Assembly: GCF_023893635.1 (NCBI RefSeq)
Contig: NZ_JAMWYK010000001.1
Span: 1-64,000 of the forward strand
From: Fructobacillus apis
Lineage (GTDB): Bacteria; Bacillota; Bacilli; Lactobacillales; Lactobacillaceae
Reading direction: 5' to 3'
DNA length: 64,000 nt
The translations under genes were made by a program, and so were the position numbers. Each line of letters starts with the position of its first letter. The stretch's first letter is position 1. Under the pieces are notes generated by a model, which was given only the letters and a program-made list of their open reading frames with translations, was not told the DNA's origin and made no database searches. Shown here in pieces: positions 27,261-34,314 of this stretch.

Positions 27261-28050
27261 CGGCTTGTCCTCCAAAGTCTGTCCCCACGAGTTCGCCGTT
27301 CATGGCCTTCAAAATGTTCTCGGGGTCGTTTCCATTCACCAGCACCATGCGCTTGTTTTGCTTCATCATGTGGTCGGCAGCCGCAATCTTCGTCGCCATG
27401 CCACCCGTTCCTAACCCTGAAGTTGAGCCCGTTGCCGCCTGCCAGAGCGCCTCGGTCAAGACCGGCACGTGGTGAATCGGCTTCGCGTTCTTGTCCTTGG
27501 CCGGGTTCGCCGTGTACAGCGCGTCCACGTCCGACAGGATAATCAGCGCATCCGCGTCGATTTCTTCTGCCACCAAGGCCGCGAGGTGGTCATTGTCGCC
27601 AAAGGAATGCTGGTGGTCCAGCTCGTCGACCGCAATCACGTCGTTTTCGTTCACGACCGGAATCACGCCCTTCTCCAAGAGCGCTTCAATCGCGTTCTTC
27701 GTGTTCTCAAGCATCGTCTTCTGCTCGAACACATCGTAAGTCAACAGCACCTGGCCGAGCTGCTGCTTGTAGAAGGCAAAGCTCTGGTGGTAGAGCGACA
27801 TCAAGTAACCCTGCCCGATGGCCGCAAAGGCCTGCTGCTCGGGAATGGCCTGCGGCCGCTTCGAAACACCCATTTGATTCATTGCGACCCCGATGGCCCC
27901 GGACGTCACAAAGACGATCTCTTTGCCGTCCTTTCGCAACGTGGCCAGCACCTGCGCCAAACGATTAATGACCGGGTAGTTCACTTGCCCCTCGGTTGAA
28001 ACGATGGTCGATGTCCCGACCTTAACCACAACTCTTTGCCAATTTGCCAT
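27253..28050 (-). CDS. proB: Glutamate 5-kinase, short form
   Basis: A 265-residue kinase that phosphorylates glutamate to start proline synthesis. The amino acid kinase fold is clear: VVVKVGTSTIV near residue 8, VTSGAIGVAMNQMG, NENDVIAVDEL and GTGGMATKIAAA. The C-terminal PUA domain of the E. coli enzyme (367 residues) is absent, as in many lactic acid bacteria. An AAAGGAAG site precedes the ATG. It is the first gene of proBA. Feedback inhibition by proline is typical of the family but not visible here. Confidence 0.95.
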   Translation of the reverse strand: MANWQRVVVKVGTSTIVSTEGQVNYPVINRLAQVLATLRKDGKEIVFVTSGAIGVAMNQMGVSKRPQAIPEQQAFAAIGQGYLMSLYHQSFAFYKQQLGQVLLTYDVFEQKTMLENTKNAIEALLEKGVIPVVNENDVIAVDELDHQHSFGDNDHLAALVAEEIDADALIILSDVDALYTANPAKDKNAKPIHHVPVLTEALWQAATGSTSGLGTGGMATKIAAADHMMKQNKRMVLVNGNDPENILKAMNGELVGTDFGGQADA

Positions 28051-28112
28051 CTTTTTCTTCCTTTAATTTCGTTAATTTATTATAGCAAGTTTTTCTGAAA
28101 ATTGGCGCAAAT

Positions 28113-28140
28113 AAAAAAGCCATGACGACTGTCATGGCGG
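28113..28140 (-). terminator. Terminator of the 63-residue membrane protein gene
   Basis: GCCATGAC pairs with GTCATGGC around GACT; followed on the minus strand by six T residues. Confidence 0.85.
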
Positions 28141-28150
28141 GCTTTATCAC

Positions 28151-28342
28151 TTATGATTGGTAGCGGCCCTTCTTCCACGCGAAGAGGAAGTGCACACCGA
28201 TGTAGACCAAGCGGAAGAAAATCAATTCCAGGGCCACGTTGGCCACCATGTTCGTTGGCGTGATGTTGTAGTAGGAACCGAGGAACGTCGTGATGAAGAC
28301 AACGAACGTCCCAACTAAAATTTCTGGTAATGACTTAAGCAT
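28151..28342 (-). CDS. Small membrane protein of 63 residues
   Basis: Two hydrophobic helices (about residues 8-24 and 33-55) with the basic tail KKGRYQS. I do not recognise a family. A GAAAGGGC site precedes the ATG at moderate spacing and a good terminator follows, so it looks like a real single-gene unit. Codon use matches the neighbouring housekeeping genes. Confidence 0.7.
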   Translation of the reverse strand: MLKSLPEILVGTFVVFITTFLGSYYNITPTNMVANVALELIFFRLVYIGVHFLFAWKKGRYQS

Positions 28343-28553
28343 CTTTTTGCCCTTTCCAAAGTCAAACCCGACCCACGCCGGTTGACTCTTGTTTTCACTC
28401 GTTTATCACTATCCTTAGATTAGCACCGGGTCTAAGGGATTCCTATTGATAAGAAAATACGTTTCTTTCCCTTTCATAACAGCTGTTATTTAATAAGTAA
28501 TATGTTGCGTTTTCTTAACAAGATGTAACGGTTGAAAAGGCCGCACTTTCAAT
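28343..28553. other. Gap without a gene, promoter side of the 63-residue gene
   Basis: About 210 nt. Read on the minus strand it ends in the leader of the 63-residue gene; a TGCTAATCT extended -10-like string lies at about 28420-28428. I see no ORF or RNA gene. Confidence 0.4.
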
Positions 28554-28602
28554 AAAAAAAGCACTCAAAGCCTTTTTGATTCAGGCATTTAAGCGCTTTT
28601 TG
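28554..28602 (-). terminator. Terminator downstream of the YeiH-type gene
   Basis: A long imperfect stem (28554-28572 with 28583-28602) with A/T runs on both sides. Confidence 0.7.
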
Positions 28603-28651
28603 TTTATTATTTGCTTTCCGTCAAATGCGTCAATTTGATAACGATTGCAAT

Positions 28652-28739
28652 AATCCGGTTTGGATGCGTATAACTGATGGGTGGATTCGTCTAACGGTCA
28701 GTTGGATTCGTCTAACTGTTGGGTAGATTCTCGTATAAC
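28652..28739. repeat. Four tandem 21-23-nt units after a stop codon
   Basis: Units are 28652-28674, 28675-28695, 28696-28716 and 28717-28739. All end in (T)AAC; the middle two share GGATTCGTCTAAC and the outer two share CGTATAAC. The array ends exactly at the stop codon of the YeiH-type gene, between that gene and its terminator. Confidence 0.8.
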
Positions 28740-29734
28740 TAAAGGAAGGTCTTAATCAAGATGAAGGCCAAGATCACCTGAATGGCCCCAACCACGAACC
28801 CAAAGGACAGGAACTTCACACCGGACTTCTTGATGACCGTCCACTTCAGGTTTAAGCCGATGGCGGCCAAGTTGACCACCCCGAAGAACGATGACAGTGT
28901 TTTGGCCACGTGGTGCCAACCGTCAGGTAGTGTCAGAAGCGAGTTCACTGCGACGAGCACAACGAAGGCGATGACATACCAAGGAAAGAGTGTCACTTTT
29001 TTCTTAGAGGCGCCATCTTCTTGTTGGTTCTGTCGCTTGGCGATGGCTGCGAAGCTCAAGACCACCACAACAAGCATCATGACACGAAGCAACTTGAACA
29101 GCGTGGCGTATGTCACGACCGTTGGGTTGATCAGGGCAGCCGTTCCGACCACCTGACCGACGGACTGAACCGTTCCACCGACCATGGCACCACGAAGCAA
29201 GTCGTCAGTGCCAAAAAGTGAGCCGGTCAAGGCTGGCAAAATGAAAAGCAGGAGCATCCCGGTCAAGGACACGGTCGCCACAGCCGTTCGGCGGTCGTCG
29301 TCCTTTGAGTCGATCACCGGTGCAACGGCGGCGATGGCGGATGAACCACAGACTGCGTTTCCGGCACCCATGAGCATGCTCTCTTTCAATGACACCTTGA
29401 AGACGTACCGACCGAGTAGAAAGACAGTCCCGATGATGAGGGCCATGTTGATGACGATGAAGGACACGCCGTTTACGCCAAGGCTTTTAATGGTTTGAAA
29501 GGTCAAGGTCGAACCGAGCAGCGCAATGCCAACCTCAATCGGATACTTCTCCGACCACTTCACACCTGGTGCAAAGCTTGAAGAAGACAACACCGTGTTT
29601 CCCAAGATTAAGCCGAGAATCATCGCGATTCCCTCGGCTCCGATTTTTGGGAAGTAAGCAGCTAAGTAGGTGGAAACGATGGAAAGAATCAATACGAGAC
29701 CAATCCCCTGCCACTGTTCTTTTTTGATGCGCAT
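28739..29734 (-). CDS. YeiH/UPF0324-family membrane exporter
   Basis: A 331-residue protein with about ten hydrophobic helices. The start is the ATG at 29734 (CAAGGAG eight bases upstream), not the longer frame. Family stretches include GLILGNTVL, KYPIEVGIALLGSTLTF, MGAGNAVCGSSAIAAVAPVI and GGTVQSVGQVVGTAAL. UPF0324 (YeiH, and the YwsA-like group in Gram-positives) is placed among putative sulfate or anion exporters; the substrate is unproven. It is a single gene behind its own promoter, divergent from the HAD hydrolase. Confidence 0.88.
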   Translation of the reverse strand: MRIKKEQWQGIGLVLILSIVSTYLAAYFPKIGAEGIAMILGLILGNTVLSSSSFAPGVKWSEKYPIEVGIALLGSTLTFQTIKSLGVNGVSFIVINMALIIGTVFLLGRYVFKVSLKESMLMGAGNAVCGSSAIAAVAPVIDSKDDDRRTAVATVSLTGMLLLFILPALTGSLFGTDDLLRGAMVGGTVQSVGQVVGTAALINPTVVTYATLFKLLRVMMLVVVVLSFAAIAKRQNQQEDGASKKKVTLFPWYVIAFVVLVAVNSLLTLPDGWHHVAKTLSSFFGVVNLAAIGLNLKWTVIKKSGVKFLSFGFVVGAIQVILAFILIKTFL

Positions 29735-29774
29735 GTGAGCACTCCTTGTGATGAAATGAGATAATACAAATTTC

Positions 29775-29802
29775 ATTATACCTGTTTCATTTCACCCTTT
29801 AA
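29775..29802 (-). promoter_or_regulatory. Promoter of the YeiH-type gene
   Basis: Minus strand TTAAAG (29797-29802), a 16-nt spacer and TATAAT (29775-29780). Repeated ATGAAA/TTTCAT half-sites at 29750-29795 surround it and could bind a regulator. Confidence 0.6.
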
Positions 29803-29889
29803 CAGAATATTTAACTTTTTTTAATATGGCATGCAGGGCGTCAATGCTATGATAGATACATCGTTATTTTTATCTAAAGGAAATGAAAC

Positions 29890-30588
29890 ATGAACAAACG
29901 TTTTCTAATCGTCGACCTCGACGACACCGTCTTGGACTTTAAGGGTGGTGAAATCGCCGACGTTAAGGCTGTCTTCGAAAAGCACTGTGGCTTGAACCAA
30001 GCGCAAGTGGAAGAAGCCTTGAAGGTCTACCAAAAGATTAACAAATCCCTCTGGACGAAGTACGAGCTGAAAGAAATCAAACGTCAAACCATCTTTGACA
30101 CCCGCTACGAAAGCGTCTTGAAGGAACTCGGATTAACGGCGGATGCCAAGGCCATGGAAGCTGACTACGCTGTCATGCGTGACCACAACTACCGCGTGTT
30201 GGATGGCGCAAAAGAAGCGCTCCAAACCATGGCGGCACACTACACGGTCCTCGTTGGGACAAATGGTCAAAACGAAACGCAACGTCGTCGTTTGAAGGAA
30301 ACAGGCTTCGACCAGTACTTCGATAAGATTTACACGTCTGAAGAAGTTGGCCACGCTAAGCCGGACGAGTCCTTCTACCAAGCCATCTTTAACGACAATC
30401 CCGACATGACTAAGGAAAACACGGTGATGATTGGGGATGGCGTTTACTCCGTCATGCTCGGTGCGCAACGCTATGGCATCGACAGCATCTGGGTCAACCT
30501 GGATGGTAAGACGCTCCCATCAGATATTACGGCGACAACAACCGTCAATTCCCTCTCCGAACTCCAAACGTTACTGGATCAAGCTTGA
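29890..30588 (+). CDS. yjjG: HAD-family phosphatase, YjjG-like nucleotidase
   Basis: A 232-residue HAD hydrolase. Motif I is DLDDTVLDF (Asp at residues 9 and 11), motif II is in VLVGTNGQ, motif III is the Lys in GHAKPD and motif IV is MIGDGVYSVMLGA; the usual DD of motif IV is DG here. The alpha-helical cap, KSLWTKYELKEIKRQTIF, is typical of YjjG-type pyrimidine nucleotidases, which remove phosphate from (often non-canonical) nucleotides. An AAAGGAA site precedes the ATG and a TGCTATGAT extended -10 lies at about 29846-29854. Single-gene unit with a shared terminator. Confidence 0.85.
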   Translation: MNKRFLIVDLDDTVLDFKGGEIADVKAVFEKHCGLNQAQVEEALKVYQKINKSLWTKYELKEIKRQTIFDTRYESVLKELGLTADAKAMEADYAVMRDHNYRVLDGAKEALQTMAAHYTVLVGTNGQNETQRRRLKETGFDQYFDKIYTSEEVGHAKPDESFYQAIFNDNPDMTKENTVMIGDGVYSVMLGAQRYGIDSIWVNLDGKTLPSDITATTTVNSLSELQTLLDQA

Positions 30589-30607
30589 GAGGCTAACGAA
30601 TAAAAAT

Positions 30608-30649
30608 AAAAAGTCACGGACGAGGGTCAACCACGTCTGTGACTTTTTC
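30608..30649. terminator. Bidirectional terminator between convergent genes
   Basis: A 15-bp stem with one mismatch (30608-30622 with 30634-30648), serving the HAD gene and the NAD-binding gene. Confidence 0.85.
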
Positions 30650-30667
30650 ATTAGCTAAATTATTCTT

Positions 30668-31321
30668 TTAGAAAACGCGATCGATTGGCGTCTCACCAGC
30701 GGTGAATTCCACGACCTGCTTGATGGCCTTGTCAGAAGCCAAAGCAGCAACCGCCATCTTGGCTACGTCGTTACGTGAAACCGATGAGGCGCCCTCGCGG
30801 CTCTGGTCGAGCACTTGAATTGAACCAGCACCCGCATCATCCGTTAGCGTCGTTGGACGTAGGATGGTGTAGTCAAGGTCTGAATCCTGCAAAACCATGT
30901 CGGCGTAGTGCTTCATCATGAAGTACGTGTAAATGCCGGAAGCAACCCAAACGTTGCGGTCATCCGCACCAGCGGCGGACACCATGAGGTAGCGCTTCAA
31001 TCCGGCCTGCTTCGTTGCTTCCATCGTCTTAACGGCACCATCGAGGTCAACCTGCGTCGTGCGGGCGTCGCCACCCTTACCACCAGCACCGGCCGTGAAG
31101 ATGACTTGGTCGATCTTGTAGTCCGTCATCAAGGCGACCATCTTCTTCGTCTCCATGTCCAAATCGAAAAGGACTGGCGTGCAACGGTCGGAAACCGGTG
31201 TGGTTTCAAATTGATTCTCGTCACGGTAACCGGCAAACACGTTCTGGTCAGCGGCGATTAATTGTTCAACAATGCGGTGTCCCACGCGACCGTGGGCACC
31301 AATTACAAGTACATTTGCCAT
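30668..31321 (-). CDS. NAD(P)-binding oxidoreductase, atypical SDR (NmrA-like)
   Basis: A 217-residue protein; the start is the ATG at 31321, preceded by AAGGAG. The Rossmann motif VIGAHGRVGHRIVEQL is at residues 4-19, with GYRDENQF after it, then IFTAGAGGKGG and YLMVSAAGADD. It ends with VVEFTAGETPID. Relatives (YhfK/YwnB type) are atypical short-chain dehydrogenases whose substrate is usually unknown; some act as redox sensors. A single-gene unit. It is distinct in sequence from the broken oxidoreductase at 17137-17789. Confidence 0.85.
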   Translation of the reverse strand: MANVLVIGAHGRVGHRIVEQLIAADQNVFAGYRDENQFETTPVSDRCTPVLFDLDMETKKMVALMTDYKIDQVIFTAGAGGKGGDARTTQVDLDGAVKTMEATKQAGLKRYLMVSAAGADDRNVWVASGIYTYFMMKHYADMVLQDSDLDYTILRPTTLTDDAGAGSIQVLDQSREGASSVSRNDVAKMAVAALASDKAIKQVVEFTAGETPIDRVF

Positions 31322-31410
31322 GAAGACTGTCTCCTTTGTTTCTTTTTCTTTGTGCCTTTTCCTTGATTCTAACAAAGATACGGTTCCTTGTTAAATCAAT
31401 CGATGTACAA

Positions 31411-31435
31411 AAAAAGGCGCTTGAGCGCCTCTTTT
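31411..31435 (-). terminator. Terminator of the BspA-like gene
   Basis: AGGCGC pairs with GCGCCT around TTGA, with A and T runs. Confidence 0.8.
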
Positions 31436-31446
31436 ATTTCAATTGC

Positions 31447-32526
31447 TTACTTCGTCTTCTTTGTGAAGAAGGCAAAAGCCGCAGCGGACAAAGCCGTCAG
31501 TCCCAGCAAAGCGCTGAAGTTTTGCTTAGGGGCTTCCTTAGCGGTTTGAGGTTGCTTGGCTTGGGCTGGCTGTTCTTGCCCTTGCTTTGCTTCGGCCGCC
31601 TTGTTGGCGTCATCCTTGTTGTCTTGGTCATTGGCCTTTGAACCACCATTGGTGTCGTTCCCATTACCACCTGATTGACCTGGCTTCGTCGGCGTCACGG
31701 CTGGACCTTCGTAGTCCCAAGTACCATCTGACAGATCACCACTGTCTTCGTCCTTGCCGTCATCCTTGTTCTTCCATTCGAATTCTGGCAAATTCGTGCC
31801 GTCCACCTTGGTGTTTGGACCGAGAACGAGGTGCTTCAACGCCATGGCGTTGTACAACATGTTGTTCACATTGACTTTTTCGGTTGTCATGTCAAAACCA
31901 GACAAATCCAAAGACTCCAGGGAGTGACAGTCGTAGAACATGTCCTGGTAATCGCGAGCCTTTGGTTGCCAACCGTTTAAGTTAATTGACGTTAAGGACG
32001 TGTCGTGGGCAAACATACCAGATAAGAACTTGGCCTCTTTCACGTTGTTAGCCATAAAGGACAGGTCGATGCTCTTCAATGCCGTATTATTGATGAACAT
32101 GTTGTCGAACTGCTTGTTTTCGGCAAATTGCAGCTTGCTCAAGTCAGTGTAGCTTTCAACGGCAGTAAAACCGGCAAACAAATTCGATGCTTTTGAAACG
32201 GTCACGTTGTCGCCAATCTTAATGCTCTTCACTGAAGGTTGCAAAGACTTCAGGGCGTCGTCCTTATTGTCAACGCTTTGCAAGTCACCATTGGATAGGG
32301 TCAGTTCACCCGTGTTTTCGTTGAATGAGTAGTCAGCCGCCCCCCACTTTCCGGCTTTCAACTGGTCGTTTGCGACTTGTGGGTCAGTATTGGCACTGGC
32401 TGATAAGAAGGCCGGAGCTGGCAGATTTACCTGCTCCTGTTGATTCAAGGCCGCAAGGCCCAAGAATGAAGCACCAATCAGCATCGTGCTCTTCATGCTT
32501 TGATTTACAAAATTCTTTGTTGTCAT
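31447..32526 (-). CDS. BspA-like leucine-rich-repeat surface protein without LPXTG
   Basis: A 359-residue protein. Residues 11-28 are hydrophobic and look like a signal peptide, with cleavage possible near ASA (about residue 45). Residues 50-240 contain BspA/DUF285-type repeats: FAGFTAVESYTDLSKLQF, MFINNTALKSIDLS, MFAHDTSLTSINLNGW, MFYDCHSLESLDLSGFD. A low-complexity stalk follows (about 250-335, rich in D, K, N, Q and A). The end has a hydrophobic helix and the tail TKKTK, but the expected LPXTG is absent; KQNFS stands there instead. It may be held in the membrane rather than the wall. BspA repeats often bind host or partner-cell proteins. It has its own strong promoter. Confidence 0.85.
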   Translation of the reverse strand: MTTKNFVNQSMKSTMLIGASFLGLAALNQQEQVNLPAPAFLSASANTDPQVANDQLKAGKWGAADYSFNENTGELTLSNGDLQSVDNKDDALKSLQPSVKSIKIGDNVTVSKASNLFAGFTAVESYTDLSKLQFAENKQFDNMFINNTALKSIDLSFMANNVKEAKFLSGMFAHDTSLTSINLNGWQPKARDYQDMFYDCHSLESLDLSGFDMTTEKVNVNNMLYNAMALKHLVLGPNTKVDGTNLPEFEWKNKDDGKDEDSGDLSDGTWDYEGPAVTPTKPGQSGGNGNDTNGGSKANDQDNKDDANKAAEAKQGQEQPAQAKQPQTAKEAPKQNFSALLGLTALSAAAFAFFTKKTK

Positions 32527-32599
32527 CGTTTACTTTCCTTCGTTATTTTTTCAGTGCCCTTAACAGACGTCGTCTCTTTCAAAAGTACTGATTAATTTA

Positions 32600-32628
32600 A
32601 TTCTAGCCCTGTTTTTTACCACTGACAA
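32600..32628 (-). promoter_or_regulatory. Promoter of the BspA-like gene
   Basis: Minus strand TTGTCA (32623-32628), a 17-nt spacer and TAGAAT (32600-32605), with a leader of about 70 nt. Confidence 0.8.
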
Positions 32629-32642
32629 GAATATTTTTTAAT

Positions 32643-32669
32643 AAAAAGCCGTTATTTTTAAAAATAACG
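32643..32669 (-). terminator. Terminator of the nitroreductase gene
   Basis: A nearly loop-less 10-bp palindrome (32650-32659 with 32660-32669) flanked by GCC and A/T runs. It lies directly upstream of the BspA-like gene's promoter. Confidence 0.6.
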
Positions 32670-32684
32670 ACGTTATTAAACTTT

Positions 32685-33341
32685 CTAATCGATAATGTCT
32701 AACATCTGCTTCAGAGGCATGCGCTTTGAATGAATCTTGTTGAGCCCTTCCTTCGAATCAAAGTAACCCAAACCGATTCCAAGGATTGGCACCCGGTCTT
32801 CTGGTAATCCGAGGTTTTCTTGGAGCTTATCGGGATACTGAACGTATTGGTAGGCCGGAATGGAGCCAAGACCGGCGTCCGTTGCAGAAAGCATCAACGT
32901 TTCGGCAAAGAGTCCTAAGTCGATCAACGTCCAGTCGGAATAATCCTTTGGCAAAGTCAAGTACACCACGGCCTGGGCGTTGTAGAGCTGATCACCAGCT
33001 TCGCCCAACTTTTGGGAACCCTCGTCCCCCATCGCTTCTTTCACATCGCCAAACCAACTCTTCATGTTGGATTGAGATGGTTCCTCCCATTCAGGAATTG
33101 GACGGAAAGGAATGAATGGCCGGCTAGGCTCGTTGTCATCATGGTTTAATTCGGCGTGTTGCTTCCGCATCGCTTCAAGCTTTTCACCCTTTGCAATGGT
33201 CACGTGAACGGACTGTGAATTAATCCAGGATGGGCTTTGTTGTGCCTGATTCACTAACTCTTCTAACAGTTCGGTTGGAACGGCCTTATCCGTAAACCAA
33301 CGCTTGGACTGACGTAATGTGATGGCTTTTGAAAGTTCCAA
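32685..33341 (-). CDS. Nitroreductase-family NAD(P)H-dependent flavoprotein
   Basis: A 218-residue protein if the TTG at 33341 is used. This start is favoured because CAAAGGAGAT lies just before it, while the ATG at 33380 has no clear site. Family marks are LRQSKRWFTDKAVPTELLEELVNQAQQSPSWINSQ (FMN contact) and the C-terminal GIGLGYFD. Such FMN enzymes reduce nitro compounds, quinones or enones. The middle segment (FRPIPEWEEPSQSNMKSWFG) fits the NfsA/FRP-like lactic acid bacterial type. Single gene with its own terminator. Confidence 0.87.
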   Translation of the reverse strand: MELSKAITLRQSKRWFTDKAVPTELLEELVNQAQQSPSWINSQSVHVTIAKGEKLEAMRKQHAELNHDDNEPSRPFIPFRPIPEWEEPSQSNMKSWFGDVKEAMGDEGSQKLGEAGDQLYNAQAVVYLTLPKDYSDWTLIDLGLFAETLMLSATDAGLGSIPAYQYVQYPDKLQENLGLPEDRVPILGIGLGYFDSKEGLNKIHSKRMPLKQMLDIID

Positions 33342-33414
33342 AATGAATCTCCTTTGCAAGTTAATGTTATGTGTCTCCATTATGAACTTTTATTAGAATC
33401 GTTTCAAACCATGC

Positions 33415-33441
33415 AAAAAGGACCGCTTACAGCGGTCCTTT
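33415..33441 (-). terminator. Terminator of gpmA
   Basis: AAAGGACCGCT pairs with AGCGGTCCTTT around TAC. Confidence 0.85.
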
Positions 33442-33474
33442 CGTTCTTTCTAGCGTTGTTGTGTTGTGCTTTGC

Positions 33475-34194
33475 TTAGTCCGCTGTTGTCAGCGTTGTCT
33501 TCTGCCGAACGGTCAAATCGTTGCTGTAGTCGTACAAGATGGGTTCGCCGTTTGGAATCTCAACCTGCGTCACTTCTTCTGGTGTGAGGCCCTCAATCAA
33601 CTTCGTTAAGGCTCGAATTGAGGTTCCGTGCGCAACGACTAAGACGTCGTGCCCTGCCTTCAGCTCTTTCAAAAGATGCTCTTCATAGAAAGGCTTCACA
33701 CGTTCTTCCGTTGTCTGGATGTTTTCACTTTCTGGGAGCAAGCCGTAAGGCACGTTCGCATAACGGTGGTCAAAGGCTGGATAAGTGACACCGTCCACTT
33801 CAACTTCTGGGAAGAGACCTGGCGCTTTTGGTGGCAAGACGGAGTAAGAACGGCGCCAAGTTTGCACCTGATCTTTACCGTACTTGGCCCGCATCTCGTC
33901 CTTTTCTTCTCCCTGAAGAATACCGTAGTGGCGTTCGTTCAAACGCCAAGTCTTCTCCTGTGAGACATAACTCTGTCCCATTTCCTCCAAAACACGGTTA
34001 ATGGTCATGATGGTCCGGGAAAGGACGGATGAGTAGGCTTTTTGGATGTTCAACTCCTGATCAGCAAGCAAGCGTCCGGCCTCACGTGCTTGGGCCATGC
34101 CCTTTTCTGACAGTCGCGTATCAATCCACCCGTTAAAACGGTTCTTTTGGTTCCATTCACTTTGCCCGTGACGGATTAAAACAAGCGTTGGCAT
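33475..34194 (-). CDS. gpmA: 2,3-bisphosphoglycerate-dependent phosphoglycerate mutase
   Basis: A 239-residue glycolytic enzyme that interconverts 3- and 2-phosphoglycerate through a phosphohistidine. Seen: LIRHGQSEWN (catalytic His about residue 9), RLNERHYGILQG, and VVAHGTSIRAL with the second catalytic His. Length is typical (228-250). AGGGAGGA gives a strong start. It forms a single-gene unit behind the promoter at 34223-34252. The C-terminal TTLTTAD tail is short and variable in the family. Confidence 0.97.
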   Translation of the reverse strand: MPTLVLIRHGQSEWNQKNRFNGWIDTRLSEKGMAQAREAGRLLADQELNIQKAYSSVLSRTIMTINRVLEEMGQSYVSQEKTWRLNERHYGILQGEEKDEMRAKYGKDQVQTWRRSYSVLPPKAPGLFPEVEVDGVTYPAFDHRYANVPYGLLPESENIQTTEERVKPFYEEHLLKELKAGHDVLVVAHGTSIRALTKLIEGLTPEEVTQVEIPNGEPILYDYSNDLTVRQKTTLTTAD

Positions 34195-34222
34195 CGCAGT
34201 CCTCCCTATTTCTTGAGACCTA

Positions 34223-34252
34223 TTCTACCCTTTTTAAGCCCCTCAATTCAAG
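34223..34252 (-). promoter_or_regulatory. Promoter of gpmA
   Basis: Minus strand TTGAAT (34247-34252), an 18-nt spacer and TAGAAT (34223-34228). Confidence 0.7.
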
Positions 34253-34265
34253 CTTTTCAGGCAAA

Positions 34266-34292
34266 TAAAAAAGCCACCCGATTGGGCGACTT
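34266..34292 (-). terminator. Terminator of the pyruvate oxidase gene
   Basis: On the minus strand AGTCGCCC pairs with GGGTGGCT using two G·U pairs, then a T-run. On the plus strand the same bases give mismatches, so it works in one direction only. Confidence 0.7.
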
Positions 34293-34314
34293 TCATATAA
34301 GCGCACTTAAACAA

